Assembly (NCBI GenBank): GCA_013166835.1
Contig: JABLTI010000033.1
Location: forward strand, 1-49,751
Direction of reading: 5' to 3'
Length of the DNA stretch: 49,751 nt
DNA from: Promethearchaeati archaeon
GTDB lineage: Archaea; Asgardarchaeota; Heimdallarchaeia; JABLTI01
Every line of letters starts with the position of its first letter. Within the stretch, counting starts at the first letter, position 1. Positions 25,682 through 35,069 of the stretch are shown piece after piece. The notes beneath the pieces were generated by a model. That model made no database searches. It worked only from the letters and a program-made list of their open reading frames with translations, and was not told the DNA's origin. A program made the position numbers and the translations under genes.

Positions 25682-25922
25682 GTAAAAAAAATAGGTCTCA
25701 CGTTTTCTGTGAGTAATGTCCAAAAAGTGTCCACATCTCAATGAAATCAATATTAAAATCATTTAAGATAGTGTTCTTATAGCTAATTTCTATAATGAAT
25801 AAAATCATCCTTTTTGTTTTTCTTCTTGTAAGTGATGTATTAACAAAATCCTCATCTTAATCTAAAGATGAAAATTTTCTATTATCAGTACCGAAAAGAC
25901 CATTTTCTTTTGCAATTAGTCA

Positions 25923-27194
25923 TCATCTTAAAAAGCGTTTTTTCTTTTTAGTAATAAGAACTAATATACTCACAAGAAATATTTCAGCTATCATCCAGTT
26001 AAATTCAATTGACACTTGATTTGTTGCTGGTCCAAAAACTTGAATTTCTACTGGATTTAAAGGATCTTGAATATTTATAATTGTGAAGGTTCTAGCTGGT
26101 TCTACAGAGAGTCTGCTATAAAATATCATTTCACCGTATAGTTTGCCCCTATCCAAACCGTCATGCAAGTTTACTTTAATTTCTGGTTGAAACTCTTTTT
26201 TATATTCCAATGTTTTATCTGCTTTCTTTTCATATATTTGAATGCTTGTCCAATCATTTAGATATACATAATCGCCTTGAAAGACAATAGAATTAACTTT
26301 AGCTATATTATTAATTTCAACTATTAGCTGAGGATTACTTCTATTGTTTATATCATATATTGCCAGATTATGTTGTGTATATTCATTAGTATGATATTTA
26401 CAATAAATTGCTGATTCATCGAAGTAGAAGTCATCTAAATCATAATCTGTGGGAAAATCCAAATCATTAATCTTCACTGGTGTAAGTGGATTTGTAATAT
26501 TATATGTGCTTATTGTGCAATTAAAATTGTCAGAATCTGCTATTAGAGCATATAGATAATTTTCGTGAAATTTATAATTACGTATAAAATCTTCTCCTTC
26601 CAATTCAAGAATCTCTTTTGAATAGTTAGTAGCCATATATGGTGCTGTTGGATTTGTACAATCTATTAAATAAATGGCTCTTTTATCGCGCATATCTAGA
26701 CTACAGAAAATGTTATCTTTATTATCTGTAAAAATCCTCATTTTCGGATTAAAGAAATGATCATCAACTACAAAGGTCATTTGTCCCTGTAATGCTATCT
26801 CACTATCATTCATTATACTTAAAATTTCTAGAGTATATTCATAAAAACCATAACTAAAATTATCGCCATGTCTTATCCCTATGATATATGAGTCTAAATT
26901 TAATAATTCTCTATATGAATGGGTGTTAAATTCTCCAATTATTTTTATATTGTTAACATCTTCGACATCCATCATTAAGATGTGATCATTATAATCGTCA
27001 AAATAAAGAACATCATCTTTCACAAAGAAATTTGGATAGTGATAAAGGGTTATTGGATTATTTGGATTATTTATAAAAAGTTCAGCATTATCGGGTAATT
27101 GTTTACAATAAATATCCCCAATTGCCATTGTAGATATTATCAAAAATACTGCCGCTAAAAAGAAAAAAGTAATTTTACTGATTGATTTCCCCAT
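25923..27194 (-). CDS. Exported LVIVD-type beta-propeller protein with C-terminal anchor
   Basis: The 423-residue product has a signal sequence (KITFFFLAAVFLIISTMAIG). About 370 extracellular residues follow in repeats of the form 'DVLYFDDYNDHILMMDVEDVNNIKIIGEF', 'AIYLIDCTNPTAPYMATNY' and 'LAIYDINNRSNPQLIVEI'. The D-x-x-N/D-P-x-x-P pattern matches LVIVD repeats, which build propellers. A C-terminal helix (about 398-416) and a KKKKRFLR tail anchor it; it lacks the FIPGF motif. It is probably a cell-surface protein with unknown ligand. Confidence 0.7.
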   Translation of the reverse strand: MGKSISKITFFFLAAVFLIISTMAIGDIYCKQLPDNAELFINNPNNPITLYHYPNFFVKDDVLYFDDYNDHILMMDVEDVNNIKIIGEFNTHSYRELLNLDSYIIGIRHGDNFSYGFYEYTLEILSIMNDSEIALQGQMTFVVDDHFFNPKMRIFTDNKDNIFCSLDMRDKRAIYLIDCTNPTAPYMATNYSKEILELEGEDFIRNYKFHENYLYALIADSDNFNCTISTYNITNPLTPVKINDLDFPTDYDLDDFYFDESAIYCKYHTNEYTQHNLAIYDINNRSNPQLIVEINNIAKVNSIVFQGDYVYLNDWTSIQIYEKKADKTLEYKKEFQPEIKVNLHDGLDRGKLYGEMIFYSRLSVEPARTFTIINIQDPLNPVEIQVFGPATNQVSIEFNWMIAEIFLVSILVLITKKKKRFLR

Positions 27195-27365
27195 GATATA
27201 TTTCCCATGTAAATTACTTCTTTAACGGATTTATTTATTTCCATAGTTTTTTAATTACACCTCAAATTCCTCAATATCTAGAAGTCCACTTTGGCAATGA
27301 TACACTTTGATGAAGTACAAGTTGGTCGGTTTAAGATTAAATCATAACTTTGAGTGGAAAAAGTA

Positions 27366-27389
27366 AAGAAACTACTAATGTAGTTTCTT
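27366..27389 (-). terminator. Terminator hairpin overlapping the stop of 27375-27713
   Basis: AAGAAACTAC and GTAGTTTCTT form a perfect 10-bp stem with a TAAT loop. The gene's stop codon lies in the hairpin, and the minus strand continues with T-rich sequence. Confidence 0.65.
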
Positions 27390-27713
27390 ATTGTATAAGT
27401 AATATAGAAAGCCTATACTAATGAGATAACTGAAAACAAAGACCAAAGTGGGAGGAATAACTGAAAATATAATCTTCAATCTTACTGTAATGCTTTCCTC
27501 ACTTGAAAGCAATTCTATGACAAAATACTTTCCTAAACCGACCATCATACAGTAGAAAATTGATATGCCATTGCGAATGCGGAATAGAAATATCTTATAA
27601 AGACCGCCAAAATTTTTTGGTTCTTGAAATTCAGTTTCGGGATTAATGTATCCTAATTTACAGAAATCTAAATCCCTATGAATTTTGTTTAAAGTCATCC
27701 AAGGTTCCAACAT
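27375..27713 (-). CDS. Small membrane protein, unknown
   Basis: The 112-residue product has a hydrophilic N-terminal third and two hydrophobic segments (about 48-68 and 82-107). The last ends with a short basic tail (YNKKLH). No family motif is visible. A strong hairpin with a T-rich flank at its stop supports a real transcription unit. Confidence 0.5.
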   Translation of the reverse strand: MLEPWMTLNKIHRDLDFCKLGYINPETEFQEPKNFGGLYKIFLFRIRNGISIFYCMMVGLGKYFVIELLSSEESITVRLKIIFSVIPPTLVFVFSYLISIGFLYYLYNKKLH

Positions 27714-27807
27714 ATTATATCAATTTTGACAGGTAGCAAAAGAACCGAGAAAACCGATTCTTATCACGAATGGTTAGTTAATTGTACAAGTTTCTCAATG
27801 TGAATAG

Positions 27808-28452
27808 TTATTCTTCTTCTACTTCAAAGTCTTTGACCTTTGGCGGAATCTTTGAGTCAATTTCATCTACAGTTAGAGGTTTTTCTGATTTACGTTGTTC
27901 TATTTCTTCTTTGGAAGATTTGGATTCAACTATGTTTAGCTCTTTACCTTGACTTTCTGAGAAGCTTGCTCTTATTAATTCTACAATATGTTCAGTTTCT
28001 TTTACTCTAAATCTAAAAAGAGCGAATAAAATGGATTCATCGTTTTTAGCAATCAATTCTAATAGAGTGAATTTTGGTATTCTTTTACCTGTGGTTACTC
28101 GAGTATTTTTCTTCTCTATCTCAATAGAGGTGATTTCTGCCCATTTGAATTCACTCCAACGGAAATACGAACGAAGACGTATTCCTTCTGGACTTAGGAC
28201 AATTGAACACAACATTATTGACACAAATGATTCAAGATAAATAATTAGAACAATACTGCCAAAAATAATCAGTGTAATTCTGAAGAATAGTGATTGATCA
28301 TTAAATACAGCACCAAATACGATAGCTATAGTTCCTACAGCTAGAAACACTAGTAGAAAAACTAATTCAGTCAGTTTTCTTTTTCTTGAATGTCTTATGA
28401 TTTTCTGATTGTCTCTTATTTCTAAAATGTTATTTATTGCTTGTTCGGTCAA
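27808..28452 (-). CDS. Membrane protein with PH-like domain and acidic tail
   Basis: The 214-residue protein has a short N-terminus with a basic patch (RHSRKRK) and two membrane helices (about 30-51 and 57-83). A beta-rich domain follows (about 85-165: VLSPEGIRLRSYFRWSEFKWAEITSIEI...), ending in a helix (ETEHIVELIRASF). This is the YdbS/DUF304 PH-like architecture also seen at 1761-2303. The extra charged tail (about 170-214) is likely disordered. It lies 90 nt from the GNAT gene upstream on the same strand. Confidence 0.6.
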   Translation of the reverse strand: MTEQAINNILEIRDNQKIIRHSRKRKLTELVFLLVFLAVGTIAIVFGAVFNDQSLFFRITLIIFGSIVLIIYLESFVSIMLCSIVLSPEGIRLRSYFRWSEFKWAEITSIEIEKKNTRVTTGKRIPKFTLLELIAKNDESILFALFRFRVKETEHIVELIRASFSESQGKELNIVESKSSKEEIEQRKSEKPLTVDEIDSKIPPKVKDFEVEEE

Positions 28453-28541
28453 TTTTATTCCTCTGGAAATTTGTTGTGGGAAAAATATTCCATCAGATAA
28501 TTGAAATTCTTTTATTTGAGTTCTTTTTAATTCTTTAGTTG

Positions 28542-29531
28542 TTAATCCAATTTTTTGAAGAAGATTTGTCTGTCTTCTGTGGAATCATGAATAACAATGT
28601 CTGAAGCCAGATTTGAGATAAGACTATCTTTGTGTTGATGTGTGAGAAATATCTGCAAGACTGATGATTTTTCTAATTTCATAGTACTCGAATTCTTATT
28701 TCCAGTATTTTTCATATGAATGATTTTTTGTTTCATAATAAATTCAAGAAGATTGAAGAACCACTTTATTCTCCAAGTACTATGTGGATCTGAAAATAAA
28801 ACAGCTGTTTGAAAGAAATCTGATGGTATAATAATCATAAGACCAGTTGATTTTTCGTTTGTTTTTATTTCAAAAGTAGGCCAATCTGGATTAAAATCTA
28901 AATCTAGAATGGAATCTTCTAAACTAATATACATTGCATCTGTTCCTGCGAGTGCTTCAACCTCCTTTGCCCACCAGAAATAAGCAAGTTTTTTGATTTC
29001 GTTTAATTTTACAAGTTTTCTAAAAGAAATTTTATCAGAAATTTCAGAATCTTGTTTGATTGTTTTTATTTTCCTCAAAAACAATCTAACTAAAGTTAAA
29101 CCAACCCCTTGAGAGTGATACTCTAATTTCTCATACATTTTAATTGCTGGTTTATTTTCAAGCAAAACAGAGAAGCAAACGAAATTCTTGTTTTTCTTTC
29201 TCGTAAAATCCTCTGTAAATTTCATTAAAATGCTTCCATATCCTTTTCTTCGATATTCCTTTTTTACTCCAACTGCATAAACAAAGAATGAGTGTTTTCT
29301 TTTCTCTAATGAAAGTGATCCTGCAACTTTTCCGTTTTCTAGTAGAATAAATCTAGATTGTCTAGCTAATTTTGAAGCAAAGTTGAAGTAAAATTTAATC
29401 TTGCTACTCCTAGATTCTTGGGCTTTCTTGAAAATAGGATCTTCTTGATGGATTTTCATATTTAGTTTGGTGAACCAATGTAATCTAATTAACGGAACTC
29501 TTTTTATTCGTATTAAGTTTGAATCCGTCAA
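28542..29531 (-). CDS. GNAT-family acetyltransferase with extra C-terminal domain
   Basis: The 329-residue protein has a GNAT core in its first half. It shows an ILLENGKVAGSLSLEKRKH strand pair, the CoA-binding GVKKEYRRKGYGSILMKF block (about 87-104), and NKPAIKMYEKLEYHSQG. The second half (about 170-329) has no readable CoA loop and may be a degenerate GNAT repeat. The substrate is unknown. It probably starts its own transcript; the next gene upstream ends 95 nt away. Confidence 0.8.
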   Translation of the reverse strand: MTDSNLIRIKRVPLIRLHWFTKLNMKIHQEDPIFKKAQESRSSKIKFYFNFASKLARQSRFILLENGKVAGSLSLEKRKHSFFVYAVGVKKEYRRKGYGSILMKFTEDFTRKKNKNFVCFSVLLENKPAIKMYEKLEYHSQGVGLTLVRLFLRKIKTIKQDSEISDKISFRKLVKLNEIKKLAYFWWAKEVEALAGTDAMYISLEDSILDLDFNPDWPTFEIKTNEKSTGLMIIIPSDFFQTAVLFSDPHSTWRIKWFFNLLEFIMKQKIIHMKNTGNKNSSTMKLEKSSVLQIFLTHQHKDSLISNLASDIVIHDSTEDRQIFFKKLD

Positions 29532-29626
29532 TTTTAATCAGACCAAATTTTAATTTATTAAATCTAAAAGAAGCATACAGCTATTTGCTGGTTATTAGCT
29601 TATTTCTAGATTCGCAAACACTGTTT

Positions 29627-30829
29627 TTAACTTGTATTCATTGCTTCCTTTATCTCTCTTAGTATAATATCGTAACCTATTTTACAACAAGTCATATCGA
29701 CATGATTTTTGTTGATAATGTATTGCTTTACTTCCTTTTCATCCATCAATGCACTTTCTACTGAAACAGCACCATCTCCTCTTAAAACCTCTGGATACCC
29801 TACTCGAGGATAGATTTCAAATATTTTATTGGGAACTAGAGTCCAATTAAACGGATAAAATAGATAGTGTTTTGGTAGATCATACCATTCATGTATCGAA
29901 CGTTTTTCTGAAACTAATTTCTTACGCAAATCCATTTTTTCTTTAGCAAGGAAAAATTTGGGGAGAAGACAAGAGGTTTCCCACCTCCAAGTATAAACAT
30001 TAGTTATGAGGGAATTCGTCCCTGCAACATTTACATATTTGATATCACTTCTGCAACCGCTTGAAGATAATTCTTTCAGAAATTTAGAACCAGGAGCCAT
30101 TTGTTTTGTAGCAATTGACTCAATTTTGCGTTCTTGACTTACGTCCCATAACTTTCTTACAGCTTTAACTCTATTCAAGAATTGCTTAGATGGTAAGCGA
30201 AACATCTCAAATGCAGAGAAAAAAGTACCAGCAAAAGGAGTTCCAAAAGTAACCAATTTTTCAACAGATGTTTTCTCTGTTATGTCTAAATATCTTTTCG
30301 AGATTAACCCACCTCGTGAGTGAGCAATGATAATTATCCTTCTATCACCATATTCGTTTATAATCGCGCTGATTATCTTAGTTAATTCCTTAACTGAAAC
30401 CCCGATATCACCAAAAGCAGATTTTTGCGAATATGTTAACCAGTCTATACCGTGTTTATCCAATATTTCAGTTGCACCTTTTGGGACAATCTGTTTTGAG
30501 AGAGACCACTCAACGGGAATGAATGGTGGAGGTGGTATTGAATGCCACCCAAAATCAACTGGTTTTGGATCATTATTATATTCTTTTACCCAACCCATGT
30601 TTCCTACATCTGGATCCAGCCAACAATACTTTGAAGCTGCAAACCCATGAATAAATAATACTAAGAAATCACCTTCGTTATCCGGATTCGCTGTTGACTC
30701 GATATCTTTCCGTTTTAAAGTCTCATTTATTGCATTTTCAGCTGCAGATATTTTTGGTGATGTTTTTTTCGAGTAATTTGGTTCTCTAATAGTGAAGATT
30801 TTTTCAGCTAATTCATCGGTAGAGACCAT
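29627..30829 (-). CDS. Alpha/beta hydrolase, lipase-like
   Basis: The 400-residue protein shows the fold's hallmarks: LVLFIHGFAASKYCW (about 57-70), with the oxyanion HG, and the nucleophile elbow IIIIAHSRGGLISKRYL with Ser171. A likely catalytic His sits in NKNHVDMTCC near the C-terminus, as in lipases and PGAP1-like esterases. A long middle segment (about 195-330), rich in Lys and aromatic residues, would form the lid. No signal peptide is visible, so it should be cytoplasmic. The substrate is probably an ester or lipid. Confidence 0.8.
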   Translation of the reverse strand: MVSTDELAEKIFTIREPNYSKKTSPKISAAENAINETLKRKDIESTANPDNEGDFLVLFIHGFAASKYCWLDPDVGNMGWVKEYNNDPKPVDFGWHSIPPPPFIPVEWSLSKQIVPKGATEILDKHGIDWLTYSQKSAFGDIGVSVKELTKIISAIINEYGDRRIIIIAHSRGGLISKRYLDITEKTSVEKLVTFGTPFAGTFFSAFEMFRLPSKQFLNRVKAVRKLWDVSQERKIESIATKQMAPGSKFLKELSSSGCRSDIKYVNVAGTNSLITNVYTWRWETSCLLPKFFLAKEKMDLRKKLVSEKRSIHEWYDLPKHYLFYPFNWTLVPNKIFEIYPRVGYPEVLRGDGAVSVESALMDEKEVKQYIINKNHVDMTCCKIGYDIILREIKEAMNTS

Positions 30830-30901
30830 TGTTTACTCTCCTATTCATTATATGATTAGGTTATAATATATCTTTTATTTGTTTAGAAACCATACTTTAC
30901 T

Positions 30902-31267
30902 TTAACATGTGAGATGCAATATTGCTGCAACTTTTGCTTTTTCTTTGATTAAATTATTTAATAAATGCATTACAACCGGTGTTTTATCCATGATTAAGAT
31001 TACTTTTGATTCTTCGAGTAATTTCTTTGACTCCTCAGGCATAGGTAAAATACCACGTTGACCTTGACCAATTACTAGTGTATCTGGTTTCTGATCTAAT
31101 AACAATTGAATTTCTAAGGGGCCAAGAACTGTATGTCCTTTGCTTATGGGTTTTGATAATTCCTTTTTTCTTTTTGTAATCGTACCATCGACATTAATAT
31201 AGATGTCATGTTTGTATTTTACCCCGTCGATAGTTATAGACCCAAATTTAGTTTTTTTAATTATCAT
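30902..31267 (-). CDS. Mth938-like domain protein
   Basis: From the ATG at 31267 the product is 121 residues, matching the Mth938/NDUFAF3-like family in length and sequence. It has KFGSITIDGVKYKHDIYI at the N-terminus, then KPDTLVIGQGQRGILPM and ESKVILIMDKTPVVMHLLN. An upstream TTG at 31372 would add 35 residues that do not resemble the family and would overlap the promoter of the divergent LplA gene. The eukaryotic relative helps assemble respiratory complex I; the archaeal role is not established. Confidence 0.8.
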   Translation of the reverse strand: MIIKKTKFGSITIDGVKYKHDIYINVDGTITKRKKELSKPISKGHTVLGPLEIQLLLDQKPDTLVIGQGQRGILPMPEESKKLLEESKVILIMDKTPVVMHLLNNLIKEKAKVAAILHLTC

Positions 31268-31380
31268 TGCAATCCAACTCAAATTCCTAATTTTTCTTAC
31301 GCTTCGTTCTATTAAAAATGAATTGGAAAAAGTTATAATGGAGCAATTAAATGGAATGAAAGATTTAAGCAAAATACTAG

Positions 31381-32499
31381 ATGATTAGAATGACTGAAGA
31401 ATGGCGTTTAATTGAATTTGATGGACTTCCAGGTAGCGAATCCCAAACAGTTTATCATACTGTGGGTTTAGCTATGGAAAGATATGATGATATTGAAAAT
31501 ACTATTATTATATGTTGGCCAGAGGATCCTGCTGTTTGTGTAGGTTATCATCAAATCATTGAAGAAGAAGTAGATACAGAATATTGTAAAAAAAATAACA
31601 TTCCTATCGTTCGAAGACCTTTAGGTGGAGGAGCAGTTTATCTTGATAGTGGGCAGCTTTTCTATCAAGTTATTGGGCGACTTGATAGTATGAAGTTGCC
31701 ACAGAATGTAGCCAAATTATATGAGAAAGTTCTCCAAGCACCCATTGAAACTTATAGAGCGATTGGGATAAATGCTGAATATGCTCCTGTAAATGATATT
31801 CAAGCTGATGGAAAGAAAATTTCTGGAAATGGTGCTGCAGAAGTTGGTGGAGGACGAATTTTAACTGGCAACCTTATTTTTGATTTCAATTTTGATGAAA
31901 TGGTGAAGATACTAAAAGTTCCTAATGAAAAATTCAGGGATAAAATAGCTTCTAGTTTAAGAGAAAGATTAGGAACAATCAAAGGATTCCTTGAAAATCC
32001 ACCAGATAAACAAGCAGTGAAGAAAATTCTCATTGAGAATTTTGAAAAAATGCTGGATGTCAACTTCAGAATTGATAATAAATTCTTACCAAAAGAGCAA
32101 GAAATAAATGATGAACTACTAAAACAGTATAGAAGCGATGAGTGGTTAAACATTCCAATTCAACGTAGAACTGAACTTATGGAAAAACGAAAAGTGAAAA
32201 TTTCCACAACCACACAGATTTATGAATCCGTTTACAAAGCTCCAGGTGGATTAATTCGTTTATTCTTTGAAGTTGAAAATGACTTCATAAAAGACATTAT
32301 CATTAGTGGCGATTTTTCTGCACACCCTATGAATACTCCAGAACTGATTGAGAATGCTCTTATTGGAAAACTTCTGAATCCAAAGCATATTTATGCCAAC
32401 GTTTCTCAAGTATTCGATTCAGAGAAAATAGACATTCCTGGAGTAACACCAGACGATTTTGTAAAAGCAATTGAATTATCAGTAAAGGACTTATTCTAA
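31381..32499 (+). CDS. lplA: Lipoate-protein ligase
   Basis: The 372-residue protein has the lipoyl-transferase core with RRPLGGGAVYLD (about 78-89), the lipoate-binding loop, and KKISGNGA (145-152), whose lysine corresponds to the catalytic one. The family's C-terminal accessory domain is also present (about 275-370: FFEVENDFIKDIIISGDF...). Thus LplA and LplB-type parts are on one chain, unlike some archaea that split them. The enzyme activates lipoate with ATP and attaches it to lipoyl domains such as glycine-cleavage H protein. It is divergent from the Mth938-like gene. Confidence 0.9.
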   Translation: MIRMTEEWRLIEFDGLPGSESQTVYHTVGLAMERYDDIENTIIICWPEDPAVCVGYHQIIEEEVDTEYCKKNNIPIVRRPLGGGAVYLDSGQLFYQVIGRLDSMKLPQNVAKLYEKVLQAPIETYRAIGINAEYAPVNDIQADGKKISGNGAAEVGGGRILTGNLIFDFNFDEMVKILKVPNEKFRDKIASSLRERLGTIKGFLENPPDKQAVKKILIENFEKMLDVNFRIDNKFLPKEQEINDELLKQYRSDEWLNIPIQRRTELMEKRKVKISTTTQIYESVYKAPGGLIRLFFEVENDFIKDIIISGDFSAHPMNTPELIENALIGKLLNPKHIYANVSQVFDSEKIDIPGVTPDDFVKAIELSVKDLF

Positions 32500-32527
32500 A
32501 AGTACTTCGTTTTTCCCCCAAAGATAG

Positions 32528-32537
32528 CTATAAATAG
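32528..32537 (+). promoter_or_regulatory. TATA box of the 32558 gene
   Basis: CTATAAATAG ends 20 nt before the ATG at 32558, the spacing expected for a leaderless archaeal transcript. It is one of the clearest TATA boxes in the window. Confidence 0.6.
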
Positions 32538-32557
32538 ACTTGTGAGTTAGTTTTGGT

Positions 32558-33007
32558 ATGAAAGCAGAATACGAACTCTCAAAAGATAGTGATGTTGAAT
32601 CTTTGTTAGTCAAAATAGCAGAAAACTTCGGTACTACAGTGAAAACACTCGAAGATGACATAACAAAAGTTATTGCAGTACCTTCAAGAATTCGAATCAT
32701 ACAAAGAGTGGATGAAACTAAATACGTCCTGAGAGTTAGAGGAGCTTCTGATGAAGATGTTTCCTTTTTAACTGGCATTTTAGGAGATCCTGTTAAAATC
32801 AGTCAAGAGAAACTCAGTTTGAATGATTTTGTTAATGAAGTTTTGAGTATTCCCGAAGCTAAGTCAAAGAGCAAAGATGAAGTCATAGATATTTTAGATC
32901 TCGATAATGAGGAATTTCAACAATACTATAAACAATTAGAACGATTTGGTAAACGAGGGCGAGGTCCTCAACCAATACTTGATGCATATGAAATTCTTAG
33001 CAAGTAA
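32558..33007 (+). CDS. Hypothetical protein
   Basis: The 149-residue soluble protein has an N-terminal alpha/beta part (SDVESLLVKIAENFGTTVKTL, then RIRIIQRVDETKYVLRVRG). A helical C-terminus follows, with VIDILDLDNEEFQQYYKQLERFG and a basic GKRGRGPQP motif. I do not recognise a family. A TATA box fits a leaderless mRNA and a hairpin terminator overlaps the stop, so it is a well-defined single-gene unit. Confidence 0.6.
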   Translation: MKAEYELSKDSDVESLLVKIAENFGTTVKTLEDDITKVIAVPSRIRIIQRVDETKYVLRVRGASDEDVSFLTGILGDPVKISQEKLSLNDFVNEVLSIPEAKSKSKDEVIDILDLDNEEFQQYYKQLERFGKRGRGPQPILDAYEILSK

Positions 33008-33015
33008 TTGCTAAG
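32996..33015 (+). terminator. Terminator hairpin overlapping the stop of the 32558 gene
   Basis: CTTAGCAA and TTGCTAAG form a perfect 8-bp stem with a GTAA loop containing the stop codon. T-rich sequence, including a run of eight T, begins about 15 nt later. Confidence 0.65.
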
Positions 33016-33046
33016 TTAATTTTCATTTATTTTTTTTACAAATACA

Positions 33047-33056
33047 TATTTAAAAA
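33047..33056 (+). promoter_or_regulatory. TATA-like box of the PLD/lamin-tail gene
   Basis: TATTTAAAAA ends 21 nt before the ATG at 33078, again fitting a leaderless transcript. Confidence 0.45.
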
Positions 33057-33077
33057 CAAAACATCTTACTAAGTATT

Positions 33078-34997
33078 ATGATAAACAGAAGGTTTCTGCT
33101 AGTTTTAACAGTCAGCTTTTTGTTGCTGCCTTTAACAACTACATGGGTGAAAAACGATAATGCGAGCGCTTATGAAAATCCTACAGATATTGCGAATTAC
33201 ACAACTGAAGCATTTACAGAAAAATTCACAGGAACAATACCTGCGAAAGCTTTTGTAGGACCCGATAATGCTTTTGCTGTTGTGAATGCTTCTATTCATG
33301 CGGCTACATCTACACTTTTTCTTGAAGTGTACACTCTTTCAAGTCAAAATCTAATTGATTCTTTAATCTATGCTAAAGTGACTAATGGAGTCGATGTAGT
33401 TGTTCTTTTAGAATTCGATCATGTTAGTGGATATGAAGATGATTACACTGAGCAAGCAGCTTATAATTTAAGTAATGCCGGAGTTGAGGTACTCTGGACA
33501 ACACCAGATTACACGTTTACTCACGCAAAATTCTGGGTTATTGATGGACAATTTACTTATGTTTATTCTGGAAACTGGGCACCATCAAGTTTACCAGCAG
33601 ATACTGATGCACGTACAAATAGAGAAATGGGTTTGATGTTTGATGATTCTGATATTGCATTCTTCTATGAAAGTATTTTTCTAGAGGATTATGCAAAAGC
33701 AACAGCTTATTCAGGAACAGACCCTGGTCATACATTGCCAAGTGAAGATTCAGGTACATATGTCCCTGTAAAAGTGAGTCCTTTAACACTTACTGAATAC
33801 ATGGAAGTCATCCCTGTTTTCTCTCCAAATAATAGTTATGCAATGCTATCATCATTGATTGATAATGCTACTACAACAATTGATGTTCAACAACAATATC
33901 TAACACATACTTGTGATTTAACTTATGACTTAATTGATGCTGCAAACAGTGGTGTAACTGTAAGAGTAATGTATCCAGAACCAACTACAGCCTCGAAAAA
34001 CGTAACAGAATTGTTATTACAAAATGGTATTGAAGTCAGATTTTCTTATAGTCTTTATAATCATAATAAATTCCTCAACGTAGATGGGGAAACGGTTTCT
34101 GTCTCAAGTATTAATTGGTCAAATGGTTCAGTCGTCGATAATCGAGAAGCTGGAGCAATTGTGAAAAATACTAACATTGCTACATATTTAGGTGATGTTT
34201 TCGAGTGGGATTGGGAGAACTATACTCATATACCTTCAGGTTTTCTTTCACTGGTTCATACATGGACTACACCAGATGGTTTAGAAACATTCAGTCTTGA
34301 TACTACTACTTATACTGATGGAATTCATCAAATTAAGGTAATTGGAAATCCAAACGTAGGAGATCCTATTATCGATGAGTATGACTTTAACATTGTGAAC
34401 TTGGATTGGTGGGGCATAGTAATCTCAGAAGTTCGTTTTGATGCTGTAACTGAAACATCTGGTGAGTTCTTTGAATTGTACAATGATTTCAGTTTCGATG
34501 TAGCTATTGGTGGATGGACAGTTTCAGATAATTTGTACACATATACTATACCTGCTGATACAATATTCCTAGCTGATGATATACTTGTCTTTGTTCGTGA
34601 TTCAGCTGTCTACACTACTGAAATGAATGATTTAGGAATCACTTCTCCCGTCTTTGATTATGTATATGATTCTCTCATACTAGGAAATACTGGTGATATA
34701 TTAGTTCTCGATGGTCCACATGGAAATGTTGACGCGGTAGTCTGGGGAACCGGAACATATACAGGAGTAACTGCATGGACAGGATCCATTGATGATACTG
34801 AAAGTTTACAAAGAGATCCTGCTAACCATGATACAGATGATTGCTCAGTTGACTTTATTGTAAGAGTTCCAAATCCAGGAACTGTCTATGTTACTGAAAC
34901 ACCTTCAGGATTTATACCAGGATTCATCTTAAGCACAACTCTCTCAGCAATAGCCGTAGTTACAATAGTTGTCATTTTCAGAAAACGCAAAAAGTAA
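33078..34997 (+). CDS. Secreted phospholipase D-like/lamin-tail protein with GFIPGF sorting signal
   Basis: The 639-residue protein begins with a signal peptide (RRFLLVLTVSFLLLPLTTT). Two PLD domains follow with complete HxK(x4)D motifs: H149/K151/D156 in THAKFWVIDG plus YSGNW, and H329/K331/D336 in NHNKFLNVDG plus SINW. Residues about 445-600 form a lamin-tail domain (IVISEVRFDA...GEFFELYND...GGWTVSD). The end is SGFIPGF, a hydrophobic helix and RKRKK, the same sorting tail as the array at 3.9-8.9 kb but without the Glu. Lamin-tail domains occur in several secreted nucleases. I infer a cell-attached extracellular nuclease or phospholipase, perhaps for scavenging nucleic acid. Confidence 0.85.
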   Translation: MINRRFLLVLTVSFLLLPLTTTWVKNDNASAYENPTDIANYTTEAFTEKFTGTIPAKAFVGPDNAFAVVNASIHAATSTLFLEVYTLSSQNLIDSLIYAKVTNGVDVVVLLEFDHVSGYEDDYTEQAAYNLSNAGVEVLWTTPDYTFTHAKFWVIDGQFTYVYSGNWAPSSLPADTDARTNREMGLMFDDSDIAFFYESIFLEDYAKATAYSGTDPGHTLPSEDSGTYVPVKVSPLTLTEYMEVIPVFSPNNSYAMLSSLIDNATTTIDVQQQYLTHTCDLTYDLIDAANSGVTVRVMYPEPTTASKNVTELLLQNGIEVRFSYSLYNHNKFLNVDGETVSVSSINWSNGSVVDNREAGAIVKNTNIATYLGDVFEWDWENYTHIPSGFLSLVHTWTTPDGLETFSLDTTTYTDGIHQIKVIGNPNVGDPIIDEYDFNIVNLDWWGIVISEVRFDAVTETSGEFFELYNDFSFDVAIGGWTVSDNLYTYTIPADTIFLADDILVFVRDSAVYTTEMNDLGITSPVFDYVYDSLILGNTGDILVLDGPHGNVDAVVWGTGTYTGVTAWTGSIDDTESLQRDPANHDTDDCSVDFIVRVPNPGTVYVTETPSGFIPGFILSTTLSAIAVVTIVVIFRKRKK

Positions 34998-35009
34998 ATC
35001 TAAACATAA

Positions 35010-35033
35010 GGGAATTTGGTTAACCCAAATCCC
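35010..35033 (+). terminator. Terminator hairpin after the PLD gene
   Basis: GGGA-A-TTTGG pairs with CCAAA-TCCC with one bulged A and a 5-nt loop, followed by a C/T-rich run. It lies 12 nt after the stop codon. Confidence 0.6.
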
Positions 35034-35069
35034 GCCTTTCTTTTCTTTTTCTAGTGGTTTTTAGAATTA

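Noticed and set aside
25697-25713. CTCAC/GTGAG hairpin after the GNAT gene as a terminator
   Set aside because: The stem is only five pairs and no T-run follows; too weak to list.
31268-31372. N-terminal extension of the Mth938-like protein from a TTG at 31372
   Set aside because: The added residues do not resemble the family and would cover the divergent lplA promoter; ATG 31267 gives the normal length.
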